DNA of 64,000 bases from Tethya wilhelma (GCA_964030475.1 CAXIPT010000003.1:10059953-10123952); one strand, 5' to 3'. Shown: positions 50,942 to 61,263, counted from the stretch's first letter. The notes: a model not told the origin generated them from the sequence alone. Made by a program: numbers and translations.

Positions 50942-53518
50942 CTATTCTAGTCTATATAAGACATCGAGAGTCACAAGGGTTGGGTGAGTTTCAAACACTT
51001 TTGTTAAAACAGAAGCTCCATTGTAACTTATAGGATTCTTTTGAAGGTACAACTTTTCAAGTGTTGCATTATGCTCCAATGATTTTGCTAATTCACATGC
51101 TCCATGATCGGTAATGGAGTTTCCTACAAGGTTTAAAGACTTTATTGTTGAATTGCATGTCAATGCATCAGCTAATGCAGCAGCAGCAGCATCACCAATA
51201 TAACTGTTTGGAATGGCTAATGTTTCCACTATTGATTTGCTTTTCAGTACTTTAGCCAACACTCTTACTCCATAGTCATCCATCACTCCTTCTAGGTGCA
51301 AAGATACCAGTGATGATGTCACTTTTATGATGCAGCCAAAGATTTCTGAGTTAGAGCTGAAAGGAGGTAGCCGAACTACAAGATGTTTTATGCAATGATG
51401 TTTAGCAGTCAGGAAACCTTCAAGAGCATACCAATCACATTTAACATCAATTGAATCAATTTCTAGGTAAGTTAGTGATTTAGGTAGAGAGTCAAGAAGT
51501 GTAGCAAATCCATGAATTGGGCAACCAAGACGATTCCAAAGACAAAACTTTTGAAGATTTGAAAACTTAAACTGTGTGAAACATTGTTCAGCAAGTATAT
51601 CCAATCTTGTGACAGTTCTATCAATATCAACGCTGTACATGCGAAACGGGTCAACCCTACTGGCATAATTCATTAATACAGTTAGAGCATATACACAACC
51701 TAGAGCTGAACCATCTTTGAATGTTAGTGACTTTGCTAAAAATTTATTAAACTGTTCAGGATTTGTAAAACAAATAGTGAGATCCCAAATGCAATTTGAG
51801 ACACAAATACAATAGTTAAGTGCATGATAGTCGAACTGGCTCATGTTTGATTCAGTCAATACAGACCACTCAGATCGATGCTTAGTGTCATGATCTTGAA
51901 AAGTTACAATTTTTGATTGGCATAATTTAGCAATAGCATGAGGATTTTTCAACTCAAACAGCATGTGGAGACTAGAAACATCTAGTGCCACTAAGTCCTG
52001 ATTGATACCAGTTGGAGAATTTTGACCAGTCAAAGTTTTTTGAATTGGTTCAATATTGTTTTGACTTTGGCCAGCTAAAAATCTACATATCATACCATAT
52101 TTCTCCATATTTTCCTTCAGAAACATTTCTATATGTTCATTGCTACACAAGGAAAGATGGTATGCTGCTAAAAATTCTTGAACAGTGAGGTGAAGAAAAT
52201 TGTAAGAAAATGAAGTCCCTACATCAATATAAAGTTCAGGAATAGATTGCATCAAACCTAAGGTATCAAACTCGTCTGGAAGATGATCTAAGAATATAAT
52301 TTTTGATTCCTGTTCAAAAGTGATCCCATTGTAAGCCAGCTGACATAATTCACGGAATTTATGATAAACAGGGTCAGGTAAGTCAGTAAAACTATTGATT
52401 CGAATGTGCTTGTAGAAAGTAGCTTCTTTCATGTAACGCAAGAGTAGTGTTTTGACTAATGTAGTGTAGAGTTCAGTCATAGTTTGTGGCACTAAGGCAA
52501 CAGTTTTTTTACACTCCTGGTAAACACATGTCACTATGGCAGCATTCAGAGGGACATACATCATACTGCATATGTGGGGGTAGGCCTCAAGATATCCGAA
52601 AAATTTTTTCCGCAATTTAGTACCAGAGAAACAGGATTTAACGTACGACTTAATCTCTTCCTTCCCAAAACCTAAGACTTCAATTCTACGAGATGACTCA
52701 CCCTTGCACCACAGTCTGAGATCTTGAGTTGCACTGGGTCGTGAAGTCACTAGTATTGTGGCATTGGGCAATACTTCACCTCTAAAAAGCTTAGAGATGA
52801 GTGATTCTGACCTCCTCAAAGCAGGGGGCGCTTCATCATAGCCTTCAAGAAGCAAAAGTATCCCTTTACCTTGTGTTTGTCTGATCTGATTAGTAACCTT
52901 CTCTTGTAAATCTGGCTCACCAGGAAAGCGAAACAACTCAGACGCTGTCTTGACCTTCTGAACCCATGGATCTCTAAATCTAAGCATAACCATAAGGGAA
53001 TACTCTTGAAAAAGTTTTCCACTTCCCCAATTATGGCAAAGCTCCCAAGATAAAGTTGATTTACCAATTCCTGGGGCCCCCTCAATCAAAACTTGTTTGA
53101 TGGCAATTTTCTTGTGCCTTACTACATTAGGCTTTAGAATGTCTGCAAGTTCTATGGACTCTTTCCCTAAGAGAACATTGTCGATAAGCCCATGTACGGT
53201 TGCTTTTCTCATATCTTCGTAGTCTTCACGACACTCATATTCATTACTAATTACAGCCAACTTGGTATACTCCATTGTTTCTAGGCAAGGCCATTTATCA
53301 TCAGGCTTTCTATTACAAGTATAATATGATCTCAGGTAGAAGGCATAGTGGTCACATGGAGAGGCAGACTGGGAGTCAGGTGGGGTTAACACACATTTGA
53401 CATTACTAGATGACGTACACGTATGATTTGTCTCTTTTGGCTTACTGGTACTAGCCACTGTCAATGGTCTTGAAACTTCCTGGGTGGGTTGGCAGTCCAG
53501 TACCAATTTACCTAGCAA
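50942..53518 (-). CDS. NLR receptor 4: NACHT-LRR with a lost splice acceptor
   Basis: Open frame of 858 codons: SPCDHYAFYLRSYY, Walker A GAPGIGKST, Walker B GILLLLEGYDE, SRPSATQDLRLW, a long NACHT-associated region and about four leucine-rich repeats (ESIVETLAIPNSYIGDAAAA, IKSLNLVGNSITDHGA). The tail is shorter than in NLR2. At the position where NLR1-3 have an AG acceptor and GTGTCAGG-type exon start, this gene has AA and then a TAA in the shared frame. Splicing to a Death exon therefore looks impossible, and translation would start at the Met at 53518. No Death exon is found up to the N at 53851. It may act as a Death-less NLR or be decaying; NACHT motifs are intact. Confidence 0.9.
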   Translation of the reverse strand: MLGKLVLDCQPTQEVSRPLTVASTSKPKETNHTCTSSSNVKCVLTPPDSQSASPCDHYAFYLRSYYTCNRKPDDKWPCLETMEYTKLAVISNEYECREDYEDMRKATVHGLIDNVLLGKESIELADILKPNVVRHKKIAIKQVLIEGAPGIGKSTLSWELCHNWGSGKLFQEYSLMVMLRFRDPWVQKVKTASELFRFPGEPDLQEKVTNQIRQTQGKGILLLLEGYDEAPPALRRSESLISKLFRGEVLPNATILVTSRPSATQDLRLWCKGESSRRIEVLGFGKEEIKSYVKSCFSGTKLRKKFFGYLEAYPHICSMMYVPLNAAIVTCVYQECKKTVALVPQTMTELYTTLVKTLLLRYMKEATFYKHIRINSFTDLPDPVYHKFRELCQLAYNGITFEQESKIIFLDHLPDEFDTLGLMQSIPELYIDVGTSFSYNFLHLTVQEFLAAYHLSLCSNEHIEMFLKENMEKYGMICRFLAGQSQNNIEPIQKTLTGQNSPTGINQDLVALDVSSLHMLFELKNPHAIAKLCQSKIVTFQDHDTKHRSEWSVLTESNMSQFDYHALNYCICVSNCIWDLTICFTNPEQFNKFLAKSLTFKDGSALGCVYALTVLMNYASRVDPFRMYSVDIDRTVTRLDILAEQCFTQFKFSNLQKFCLWNRLGCPIHGFATLLDSLPKSLTYLEIDSIDVKCDWYALEGFLTAKHHCIKHLVVRLPPFSSNSEIFGCIIKVTSSLVSLHLEGVMDDYGVRVLAKVLKSKSIVETLAIPNSYIGDAAAAALADALTCNSTIKSLNLVGNSITDHGACELAKSLEHNATLEKLYLQKNPISYNGASVLTKVFETHPTLVTLDVLYRLE

Positions 53519-53850
53519 TTGTTACAATACTCTTGTAAAGAAAGTTATTACAAGTAGTAAAAATTTCAAAAAATAAGTAGTGTAGGAATGGGCAGTGCAG
53601 TAAAAAGTATTGGAACAAAGCATGTCTTAATTTCAGCACATGATTACTTCATTTTATTCTTGTCATTCTTATTCTTGTCAGTTGATCCCTCATAAGGATC
53701 CCACTAAGTGTCGTAAATGCAACAATCTGTACAATAGTGCGGTAGCTTATTATTGTATTGGTACAAATTCCTACTAATCAGTAGGCTAAGCAGTGGAGCA
53801 AACTATAACAGACAGGTAACTTAAACTGGACTGTCAGCCAAGAGTTGGAT
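53519..53850. other. 5' flank of NLR4
   Basis: AT-rich with no Death-domain exon and no other feature. It ends at the N at 53851. Confidence 0.5.
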
Positions 53851-53851
53851 N

Positions 53852-54003
53852 GGAGGTGAATTTCACCGCATCCTTCGGAGGGGATGTAAAGCCGTCGGTC
53901 CCGGGGGACCTGCGTTCATTAGCCCTAGGCTATTTGCAGGCCCTTGTTAGCCACAATTCCGGTAAACCCGGAGGGGCACTTAAAAAATAAAATAAAAAAA
54001 AAA
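53852..54003 (+). mobile_element. Probable retroposon 3' tail
   Basis: A GC-richer block with GGATGTAAAGCCGTCGGTCC, a motif that I associate with 3' ends of invertebrate LINE/SINE elements, ends in an A-rich tail (about 53980-54003). It abuts copy 1 of the secreted-protein array where the signal-peptide codons should be. Family not identified. Confidence 0.5.
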
Positions 54004-55009
54004 GTATCAGTCGTACCCTGGGAGCTCTCCCTCAGTTCTCATGGGACACTCTACCGGTGTTCTTCCACTCTGCTAATGCTAGTGGATTCTACTCTAAAGA
54101 GTCTCTTCAGACCATTGCCAAATATTCAATGGTGACTATTCAGACGAGAATGGGAATGAATATCACTAACATGGACGATGAAGATGCTATGGCATTAACA
54201 TTGAAAGAAATAAAGACCATTAACCCCAACACAACTACTTATTTCTACATGAATTCCTACAAAGATGAGAGTGTATTGTCTCGCATGGCAAGAGAATTTG
54301 ACCAACATCCTGACTATGGACTACGAGCTGAGAATGGACAACTCGTGAAAAATGGCCAAGGATGGTACATGTATGATGTCTCAAATCCAAAGGTTCGAAA
54401 GTGGTGGCTTGATACCTGTCTCAATGCTACACAATTCTCAAATGGAGATGGCTGTTACTGTGACTCCTCTCAGCATTGGAACAGCACTGGTAGACTGGTA
54501 CCTTCTCTCTCACCACAGAAAATGAAAGCATGGGGTGAAGGACTATTGCTACTAGCAAAAGAAGTTCAAAGTGCACTAGGAGATGACAAACTGCTCATTG
54601 GTAAAGTGCCAGCTCAACCTTATGTGAAGGCAGTTCAAATGGAAAATTCTATGCCAACAATGACTCCATCAATGGACTGATGCTTGGTGTTGCTAGTGGT
54701 CAAGTAATGCAAGCACATGTGCCTATACAAGTATCGTGTAAAGGAGATATCACAGACTATATGGCAGCATATTTAATAGGTGCTGGTGGATGGAGCTATT
54801 TTGGGTGTGGCTATTGGTTTTCGGAAGGCAATGATACTACACCTTTTTACTGGCGACCTGAATATGACAAACCACTGGGAAAACCCACTGCTCCAGCCTC
54901 TTACCATCATGACACTGGGATGTGGATAAGAGAGTTTGCATCAGGAACAAAAGTGACCTTTGATACTAACACAAACAAGGGAACCATAGAGTGGGGGAAG
55001 AAGACATGA
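54004..55009 (+). pseudogene. Secreted GH-like protein, copy 1 (5' truncated, frameshifted)
   Basis: Homology to the other copies starts in the SGTLGALPQFSW region. The ATG and signal peptide are replaced by the A-rich tail just upstream, and the first codons are out of frame with the 54057 ORF. One A is missing near 54645 compared with copy 3 (MEKFYANND becomes MENSMPTM and a stop). The frame then reopens at 54680. Motifs otherwise match the family (YFYMNSYKD, GDGCYCDSSQ, FGCGYW). Confidence 0.9.
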
Positions 55010-55182
55010 TACAAGCAACCAGACTTCACTCAAATGTTACTATACTAATTTATTATGATACTAGTTAATGATTATTGTTAACTTACCTAGTCACATGATG
55101 CATGCTAACTGATACAGTGGCAACTCAATAAGATGCTCTTACCAAGAAAATAAAGTATACACAATCAATCATTATAGCCACC

Positions 55183-56220
55183 ATGAGAGTACAGGTAATA
55201 TTGTTGGTTATGGGTATCAGTGGTACCCTGGGAGCTCTCCCTCAGTTCTCATGGGACACTCTACCAGTGTTCTTCCACTCTGCTAATGCTAGTGGATTCT
55301 ACTCTAAAGAGTCTCTTCAAACCATTGCTAAGTATTCAATGGTGACCATTGAGAAGAAAATGGGATACAATATCACTAATATAGATGATGAAGATGCAAT
55401 GGCATTGACAATGAAAAAAATTAAGACCATTAACCCCAACACAACTATTTACTTCTACATGAACTCCTACAAAGATTTGAGTGCACTGTCTCGCATGGCA
55501 AGAGAATTTGACCAACATCCTGACTATGGACTACGAGCTGAGAATGGACAGCTTGTGAAAAATGATCAAGGATGGTACATGTATGATGTCTCAAATCCAA
55601 AGGTTCGAAAGTGGTGGCTTGATACCTGTCTCAATGCTACACAATTCTCAAAGGGAGATGGCTGTTACTGTGACTCCTCTCAGCATTGGAACAGCACTGG
55701 TAGACTGGTACCCTCTCCCTCACCAGAGAAAATGAAAGCATGGGGTGAAGGACTTCTACTACTGGCTAAAGAAGTTCAAAGTGCACTAGGAGATGACAAA
55801 CTGCTTATCGGTAAAATGCCTGCACAACCTTATGTAAAAGCAGTTCAAATTGAAAGATTTTATGCCAACAATGATTCTATCAATGGTCTGATGCTTGGGT
55901 TAGCAAATGGTCAAGTAGTGCAAGCACATGTGCCTACAAAAAGATCATGTAAGAGTGATATAACAGATTACATTGCTGCTTTTCTAATTGGAGTTGATGA
56001 GCGAAGCTATTTTGGGTGTGGCAACTGGCTTTCGGAAGGAAATGACACTACACCTTTCTACTGGCGTCCTGAATATGACAAACCACTGGGAAAACCCACT
56101 GCTCCAGCCTCTTACCATCATGACACTGGGATGTGGACAAGAGAGTTTGGATCAGGAACAAAAGTGGCCTTTGACACGAACAAGAACAAGGGAACCATAG
56201 AGTGGGGGAAGAAGAACTGA
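55183..56220 (+). CDS. Secreted glycoside-hydrolase-like protein, copy 2
   Basis: Intronless, 345 residues. A signal peptide (MRVQVILLVMGISGTLGA) is followed by PQFSWDTLPVFFHSAN. Conserved blocks in order: MVTIEKKMG, DDEDAMALTM, YFYMNSYKD, KWWLDTCLNAT, GDGCYCDSSQHWN, GDDKLLIGKMP, VQAHVP, FGCGNW, and a C-terminal WTREF...GTIEWGKK segment. Evenly spaced hydrophobic strand-like blocks with Asp/Glu at their ends and a beta-rich end suggest a TIM barrel of the putative glycoside hydrolase type (GHL15-like). That assignment is from memory and tentative; no catalytic residue is proven. Several N-glycosylation sequons fit secretion. TCACATGA lies 85 bp upstream of the ATG. Confidence 0.85.
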   Translation: MRVQVILLVMGISGTLGALPQFSWDTLPVFFHSANASGFYSKESLQTIAKYSMVTIEKKMGYNITNIDDEDAMALTMKKIKTINPNTTIYFYMNSYKDLSALSRMAREFDQHPDYGLRAENGQLVKNDQGWYMYDVSNPKVRKWWLDTCLNATQFSKGDGCYCDSSQHWNSTGRLVPSPSPEKMKAWGEGLLLLAKEVQSALGDDKLLIGKMPAQPYVKAVQIERFYANNDSINGLMLGLANGQVVQAHVPTKRSCKSDITDYIAAFLIGVDERSYFGCGNWLSEGNDTTPFYWRPEYDKPLGKPTAPASYHHDTGMWTREFGSGTKVAFDTNKNKGTIEWGKKN

Positions 56221-56360
56221 TACAAACAACTTAGATGCATGATGCATGTTGCAAGAATAGTATGAATAATTATTGGTTAATGATTTTTGTTAATTAAAGT
56301 AGTCACATGATACAGGCATGCTCAACTAGAATACGAAAAACTGACTAGTAAGACAGTGTC

Positions 56361-57416
56361 ATGCCAAAACAAAGTACAACCATGAGACCACTGCTAATAT
56401 TGTTGGTGATAGCTATCAGTGGTACCCTGGGAGCTCTCCCTCAGTTCTCATGGGACACTCTACCAGTGTTCTTCCACTCTGCTAATGCTAGTGGATTCTA
56501 CTCCAAACAGTCTCTTCAAACCATTGCCAAGTATTCAATGGTGACCATAGAGAAAGGAATGGGATTGAATATCACCAACATGGACGATGAAGATGCAATT
56601 GCAGTGACAATGAAGACAATAAAAAATGTCAACCCTAACACAGCTACCTACTTTTACATGAATTCATATAAAGATCTTCGTGCAATGTCTCGCATGGCAA
56701 GACAGTTTGACCAGCATCCCGACTATGGACTACGTGCTGAGAATGGACAGCTTGTGAAAAACAATCAAAATTTGTACATGTATGATGTTTCAAATCCAAA
56801 GGTTCGAAAGTGGTGGCTTGATACCTGTCTCAATGCTACACAATTCTCAAATGGAGATGGCTGTTACTGTGACTCCTCTCAGCATTGGAACAGTACTGGT
56901 AGACTGGTACCTTCTCCCTCACCAGAGAAAATGAAAGCATGGGGTGAAGGACTTCTACTATTGGCAAAAGAAGTTCAAAGTGCACTAGGAGATGACAAAC
57001 TGCTTATCGGTAAAGTACCAGCTCAACCTTATGTGAAAGCAGTTCAAATGGAAAAATTCTATGCCAACAATGACTCCATCAATGGTCTAATCCTTGGTGT
57101 TGCTAGTGGTCAAGTAATGCAAGCACATGTGCCTATACAAGTATCATGTAAAGGAGATATCACAGACTATATGGCAGCATATTTAATAGGTGCTGGTGAA
57201 CAGAGCTATTTCGGATGTGGTAACTGGATATCAGAAGATGATGACACAAGTCCCCTTTATTGGCGACCTGAATACGACAAACCATTGGGAAACCCAAACA
57301 GTCCAGCGACTTATCAACTTGAGACAGGGATTTGGAAAAGAGAGTTTAAATCGGGAACAAAAGTGACCTTTAATGCCAACACAAATAAAGGAACAATTAA
57401 ATGGGGGCAGAATTAG
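56361..57416 (+). CDS. Secreted glycoside-hydrolase-like protein, copy 3
   Basis: Intronless, 351 residues from the first ATG; the second Met (56382, MRPLLILLVIAISG) gives a more typical signal peptide and is the likelier start. Family blocks are all present (YFYMNSYKD, GDGCYCDSSQHWN, GDDKLLIGKVP, FGCGNWISEDDD). The C-terminal 35 codons differ clearly from the other copies: NPNSPATYQLETGIWKREFK in place of the shared KPTAPASYHHDTGMW type. This makes it the copy that has not been homogenised at that end. Confidence 0.85.
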   Translation: MPKQSTTMRPLLILLVIAISGTLGALPQFSWDTLPVFFHSANASGFYSKQSLQTIAKYSMVTIEKGMGLNITNMDDEDAIAVTMKTIKNVNPNTATYFYMNSYKDLRAMSRMARQFDQHPDYGLRAENGQLVKNNQNLYMYDVSNPKVRKWWLDTCLNATQFSNGDGCYCDSSQHWNSTGRLVPSPSPEKMKAWGEGLLLLAKEVQSALGDDKLLIGKVPAQPYVKAVQMEKFYANNDSINGLILGVASGQVMQAHVPIQVSCKGDITDYMAAYLIGAGEQSYFGCGNWISEDDDTSPLYWRPEYDKPLGNPNSPATYQLETGIWKREFKSGTKVTFNANTNKGTIKWGQN

Positions 57417-57669
57417 CCTATACAATGCATGTACATGTAAGCTACCAAGCACTTTGCACGTTTAATAGCTAGTATAGCTGTATAGAATTTAATGCAAATT
57501 ATGTATTTCTACCAAAAAGCCCATATATACAATTCATTGCCGTGCATGCACATGGATTTAGATGAATATCAATAATCACATGACATTCAAAACAACATGA
57601 ATGTTTGGTGCAACGATTGTAACCAAGTACTATCAATTGTTTAAAGTTTGATACTTTAAACAACCAACA

Positions 57670-58725
57670 ATGATGATTATGATGCTCTTAAAGTTGCTAG
57701 CTTTGACATTGGCAATAAAAGGTTCGTTGGGAGCTCTCCCCCAGTTCTCATGGGACACTCTACCAGTGTTCTTCCACTCCTCAAACTCAAGTGGACCATA
57801 CTCTGATGAATCTCTCAAGACCATTGCCAAGTATTCAATGGTGACCATTGAGAAATGGATGGGCTTGGATGACAAGAGCATGGACGATGAGGACTTCATT
57901 ACGTTGGCTATGAAAGCTGTCAAAAACATCAATCCCAAAGCAGCAACATACATTTACATGAGTTCGTATAGAGACAGACCTGAAATGACACGCATGGCTA
58001 GAGAGTTTGATCAAAACCCTGACTACCAACTGCGCACTGAGGATGGAAAACTTGTGAAATGTAAAAAAGGGTACTATGTATACGACGTTTCAAATCCAAA
58101 AGTCAGGAATTGGTGGATCAACATCTGTCTGAATGCAACTAAATTCTCCAATGGTGACGGCTGCTTCTGTGATGCCTCTCAGAATGTGGACGGAGAAGAA
58201 TTCACTCCTCCCATTTCAGCAGCAAAACAAAAGGCATGGGGTGAAGGACTTTTAACTCTCACTAAAGATGCTCAAAAAGCTCTTGGTGACAATAATCTAC
58301 TCATTGGCAAGTCAATCAAACAACCGTACGTGAAAGCAGTTCAACTTCAAAACATTCTTGCTGACAACAATACCATTAACAGTTTGATTACAGGGACAAG
58401 TGACGGTCTTGTCATGCAGGCACATGTACATGTGAATGTGTCCTGCAAAGGAGACTTAACAGACTACATGGCTGCATTTCTAATTGGTGCTGGAGAACGA
58501 AATTACTTTGGCTGTGGAAACTGGGAGACAAAAGGCAATGATACTATGCCACTATACTGGCGACCTGATTATGACAAACCACTGGGAAAACCCACTGCTC
58601 CAGCCTCTTACCATCATGACACTGGGATGTGGACAAGAGAGTTTGGATCAGGAACAAAAGTGACCTTTGACACTAACAAGAACAAGGGAACAATAGAGTG
58701 GGGAAAACTAAAGCTCTCAGAGTGA
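57670..58725 (+). CDS. Secreted glycoside-hydrolase-like protein, copy 4 (divergent)
   Basis: Intronless, 351 residues, hydrophobic start MMIMMLLKLLALTLAIKGSLG. The middle is the most divergent of the array: YIYMSSYRD for YFYMNS, GDGCFCDASQNVDGEE for GDGCYCDSSQ, and GDNNLLIGKSIKQ for GDDKLLIGKVP. The 5' block coding for PQFSWDTLPVFFHS and the 3' block from YDKPLGKPTAP to the end stay almost identical in DNA to the other copies. Substrate or partner may differ if the central residues line the active site (inference). Confidence 0.85.
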   Translation: MMIMMLLKLLALTLAIKGSLGALPQFSWDTLPVFFHSSNSSGPYSDESLKTIAKYSMVTIEKWMGLDDKSMDDEDFITLAMKAVKNINPKAATYIYMSSYRDRPEMTRMAREFDQNPDYQLRTEDGKLVKCKKGYYVYDVSNPKVRNWWINICLNATKFSNGDGCFCDASQNVDGEEFTPPISAAKQKAWGEGLLTLTKDAQKALGDNNLLIGKSIKQPYVKAVQLQNILADNNTINSLITGTSDGLVMQAHVHVNVSCKGDLTDYMAAFLIGAGERNYFGCGNWETKGNDTMPLYWRPDYDKPLGKPTAPASYHHDTGMWTREFGSGTKVTFDTNKNKGTIEWGKLKLSE

Positions 58726-58914
58726 AGCTGAAACAATAAAGTTATAAAATGAGTTAAGAATAAGACTAATTTTTTCTCTTTTAATAGTAATGACAAAATT
58801 AATATTCTATGAATACTGCATTCAATTTTGTAGCAACTAATGACTACTGTTACATCACATGACAGTCACACATTTAACTCATCTATTAGAGAAACAGACA
58901 TACGAAATTGCAAG

Positions 58915-59967
58915 ATGGTATCAAAGATATTCTTGCTGATACTGGGTTGCCATATCAGTGGTACCCTGGGAGCACTACCTCAGTTCTCATGGGACACTCT
59001 ACCAGTGTTCTTTCACTCTGCTAACACAACTGGACTTTATTCTAAAGAATCACTTAAGGCTATTGCTAAGTTTTCAATGGTGACAATTGAAAAGGGAATG
59101 GGCCTGGAAGATAGCAGCATGGATGATGAAGATTTCATGGCTTTGACAATGAAAGAACTGAAAAGTATCAACCCCAATGTGGCTACATATTTCTACATGA
59201 ATTCCTTCAAAGACAGACCAGAAATGGGACGTATGGCTAGAGAGTTTAACCAAAACCACGACTATGCACTACACACTGAAGATGGACAGCTAGTTAAAAA
59301 CAATCAAGGATTTTATGTCTTTGATCTATCAAATCCTAAAGTTAGAAAGTGGTGGCTCGATATCTGTCTGAATGCCACCAAATTTGCAAATGGAGATGGC
59401 TGCTTCTGTGACTCTTCTCAGCGCACAGACCAAACTGAGAGTTCAAATCAGTTCACACCCTCTCCATCACCAGCAAAACTTAAAGCATGGGATGAGGGAC
59501 TCTTAGCACTGACCCATGAAGTTCAAACTGCATTGGGAGATGATAAACTCCTCATTGGCAAGGTACCATTGCAGCCTTATGCGAAAGCAGTTCAAATTGA
59601 GTTCTTTCGACCCAACAATGAATCTATCAATAACTTAACAGTGGGGATTGGTAGTGGACAGGTCGTCCAGGCACATGTGCCAATATTTATGTATTGCAAA
59701 GGCGATCTTATAGACTATATTGCAGCCTTTTTGATTGGTGCCAGCGAAGGATACTACTTTGGGTGTGGTATGTGGCAAGCTGCAGGTGATGACACACTGC
59801 CTTTCTTGTGGCGACCAGAATATGACAAACCACTGGGAAAACCCACTGCTCCAGCCTCTTACCATCATGACACTGGGATGTGGACAAGAGAGTTTGCATC
59901 AGGAACCAAAGTGACCTTTGACACAAACAAAAACAAGGGAACCATACAGTGGGGGAAAAAGAACTAA
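58915..59967 (+). CDS. Secreted glycoside-hydrolase-like protein, copy 5
   Basis: Intronless, 350 residues from the Met at 58915 (MVSKIFLLILGCHISGTLGA, a good signal peptide). An in-frame Met at 58840 would add 25 hydrophilic residues before the signal and is less likely. The central insert TDQTESSNQFTPSPSP is longer than in copies 2-3. It shares MDDEDFMALTMKELKSINPN and NESINNLTVGIGSGQ with copies 6-8, so copies 5-8 form one subgroup and 1-3 another. TCACATGA lies 53 bp upstream. Confidence 0.86.
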   Translation: MVSKIFLLILGCHISGTLGALPQFSWDTLPVFFHSANTTGLYSKESLKAIAKFSMVTIEKGMGLEDSSMDDEDFMALTMKELKSINPNVATYFYMNSFKDRPEMGRMAREFNQNHDYALHTEDGQLVKNNQGFYVFDLSNPKVRKWWLDICLNATKFANGDGCFCDSSQRTDQTESSNQFTPSPSPAKLKAWDEGLLALTHEVQTALGDDKLLIGKVPLQPYAKAVQIEFFRPNNESINNLTVGIGSGQVVQAHVPIFMYCKGDLIDYIAAFLIGASEGYYFGCGMWQAAGDDTLPFLWRPEYDKPLGKPTAPASYHHDTGMWTREFASGTKVTFDTNKNKGTIQWGKKN

Positions 59968-60222
59968 ACAATAATGATAATGAGCAAATGTTTGTTGAGC
60001 ATATTATGTTCTATATAAATTTCTTCATCAGGTCCTAGTATATGCTTTTTTTCTTTCTTTCAAATGTCACTTTCCCATGCAGTGAAAAAATTAATAGCAT
60101 GCATGATGATGGTCAATGAATACAAATTTGCCAGGACTAATGACTACTGTTACTTCAACCATATCACATGACACATCAATAAGTCACATGCTTGGATATA
60201 GATAGAACAAATTTACAAAAAG

Positions 60223-61263
60223 ATGCTAGTACAACTGCTCTTGCTAACACTGGGTATCAGTGGTACCCTGGGAATACTCCCTCAGTTCTCATGGGACACT
60301 CTACCAGTGTTCTTCCACTCTGCTAATACAACAGGACTTTACTCTGATGAATCTCTCAAGGCCATTGCCAAGTATTCAATGGTGACAGTTGACAAGGGAA
60401 TGGGCAGTAAAAATGACAGCATGGATGATGAAGACTTCATGGCAGTGACATTGAAAGCAGTGAAAGAAATCAACCCCAATGTGGCTGTATATTTCTACAT
60501 GAATTCCTTCAAAGACACACCTCCAATGACACGTATGGCTAGAGAGTTTGCCCAACATCCTGAGTACGCATTACGCACTAAAAATGGGCAAATGGTCAAA
60601 AACAAGCAAGGATATTATGCATTTGATCTCTCCAATCCAACTGTCAGAAAGTGGTGGCTTGATGTCTGTCTGAATGCCACCAAATTCATAAATGGAGATG
60701 GCTGCTACGCTGATTCATCTCAACATTCAAATGAAAGTATACTTTACTTCAAGCCATCTCTATCACCGGCAAAATTTAAGGAATGGTCCGAAGGACTTCT
60801 AAAGCTAACAGATGAGGTACAAACAGCTTTAGGAGACGATAAACTCCTCATTGGCAAAGTACCATTGCAGCCTTATGTGAAAGCAATTCAAATAGAGTTC
60901 TTTCGAGCAAATAATGAATCCATCAATAACTTAACAGTGGGGATCGGTAGTGGACAGGTCGTCCAGGCACATGTGCCAATAACTGTGTCCTGCACAAGAG
61001 ACATCACAGACTATATTGCAGCTTTCCTGATTGGTGCTAGTGAACGATACTACTTTGGGTGTGGAAACTGGGCAGGTTCAGGCAATGATACCACACCCTT
61101 TATGTGGCATCCTGAATATGACAAACCACTGGGAAAACCCACTGCTCCAGCCTCTTACCATCATGACACTGGGATGTGGACAAGAGAGTTTGAGTCAGGA
61201 ACAAAAGTGACCTTTGACACTAACAGAAACAAGGGAACAATAAAGTGGGGAGAGAAGAACTGA
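60223..61263 (+). CDS. Secreted glycoside-hydrolase-like protein, copy 6
   Basis: Intronless, 346 residues with signal peptide MLVQLLLLTLGISGTLG. In the strongly conserved motif it has GDGCYADSSQ, so the second Cys is Ala, and GCTR replaces the GCK/GCTG type farther on. The Cys change may remove a disulphide present in its paralogues (inference). Two TCACATG boxes lie upstream, at 60164 and 60184. Confidence 0.85.
   Translation: MLVQLLLLTLGISGTLGILPQFSWDTLPVFFHSANTTGLYSDESLKAIAKYSMVTVDKGMGSKNDSMDDEDFMAVTLKAVKEINPNVAVYFYMNSFKDTPPMTRMAREFAQHPEYALRTKNGQMVKNKQGYYAFDLSNPTVRKWWLDVCLNATKFINGDGCYADSSQHSNESILYFKPSLSPAKFKEWSEGLLKLTDEVQTALGDDKLLIGKVPLQPYVKAIQIEFFRANNESINNLTVGIGSGQVVQAHVPITVSCTRDITDYIAAFLIGASERYYFGCGNWAGSGNDTTPFMWHPEYDKPLGKPTAPASYHHDTGMWTREFESGTKVTFDTNRNKGTIKWGEKN

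Noticed and set aside
53860..53980. GC-rich folded block near 53.9 kb as an RNA gene
   Set aside because: No cloverleaf or known RNA fold was recognised. The A-rich tail and the conserved GTAAAGCCGTCGG string fit a retroposon 3' end better.
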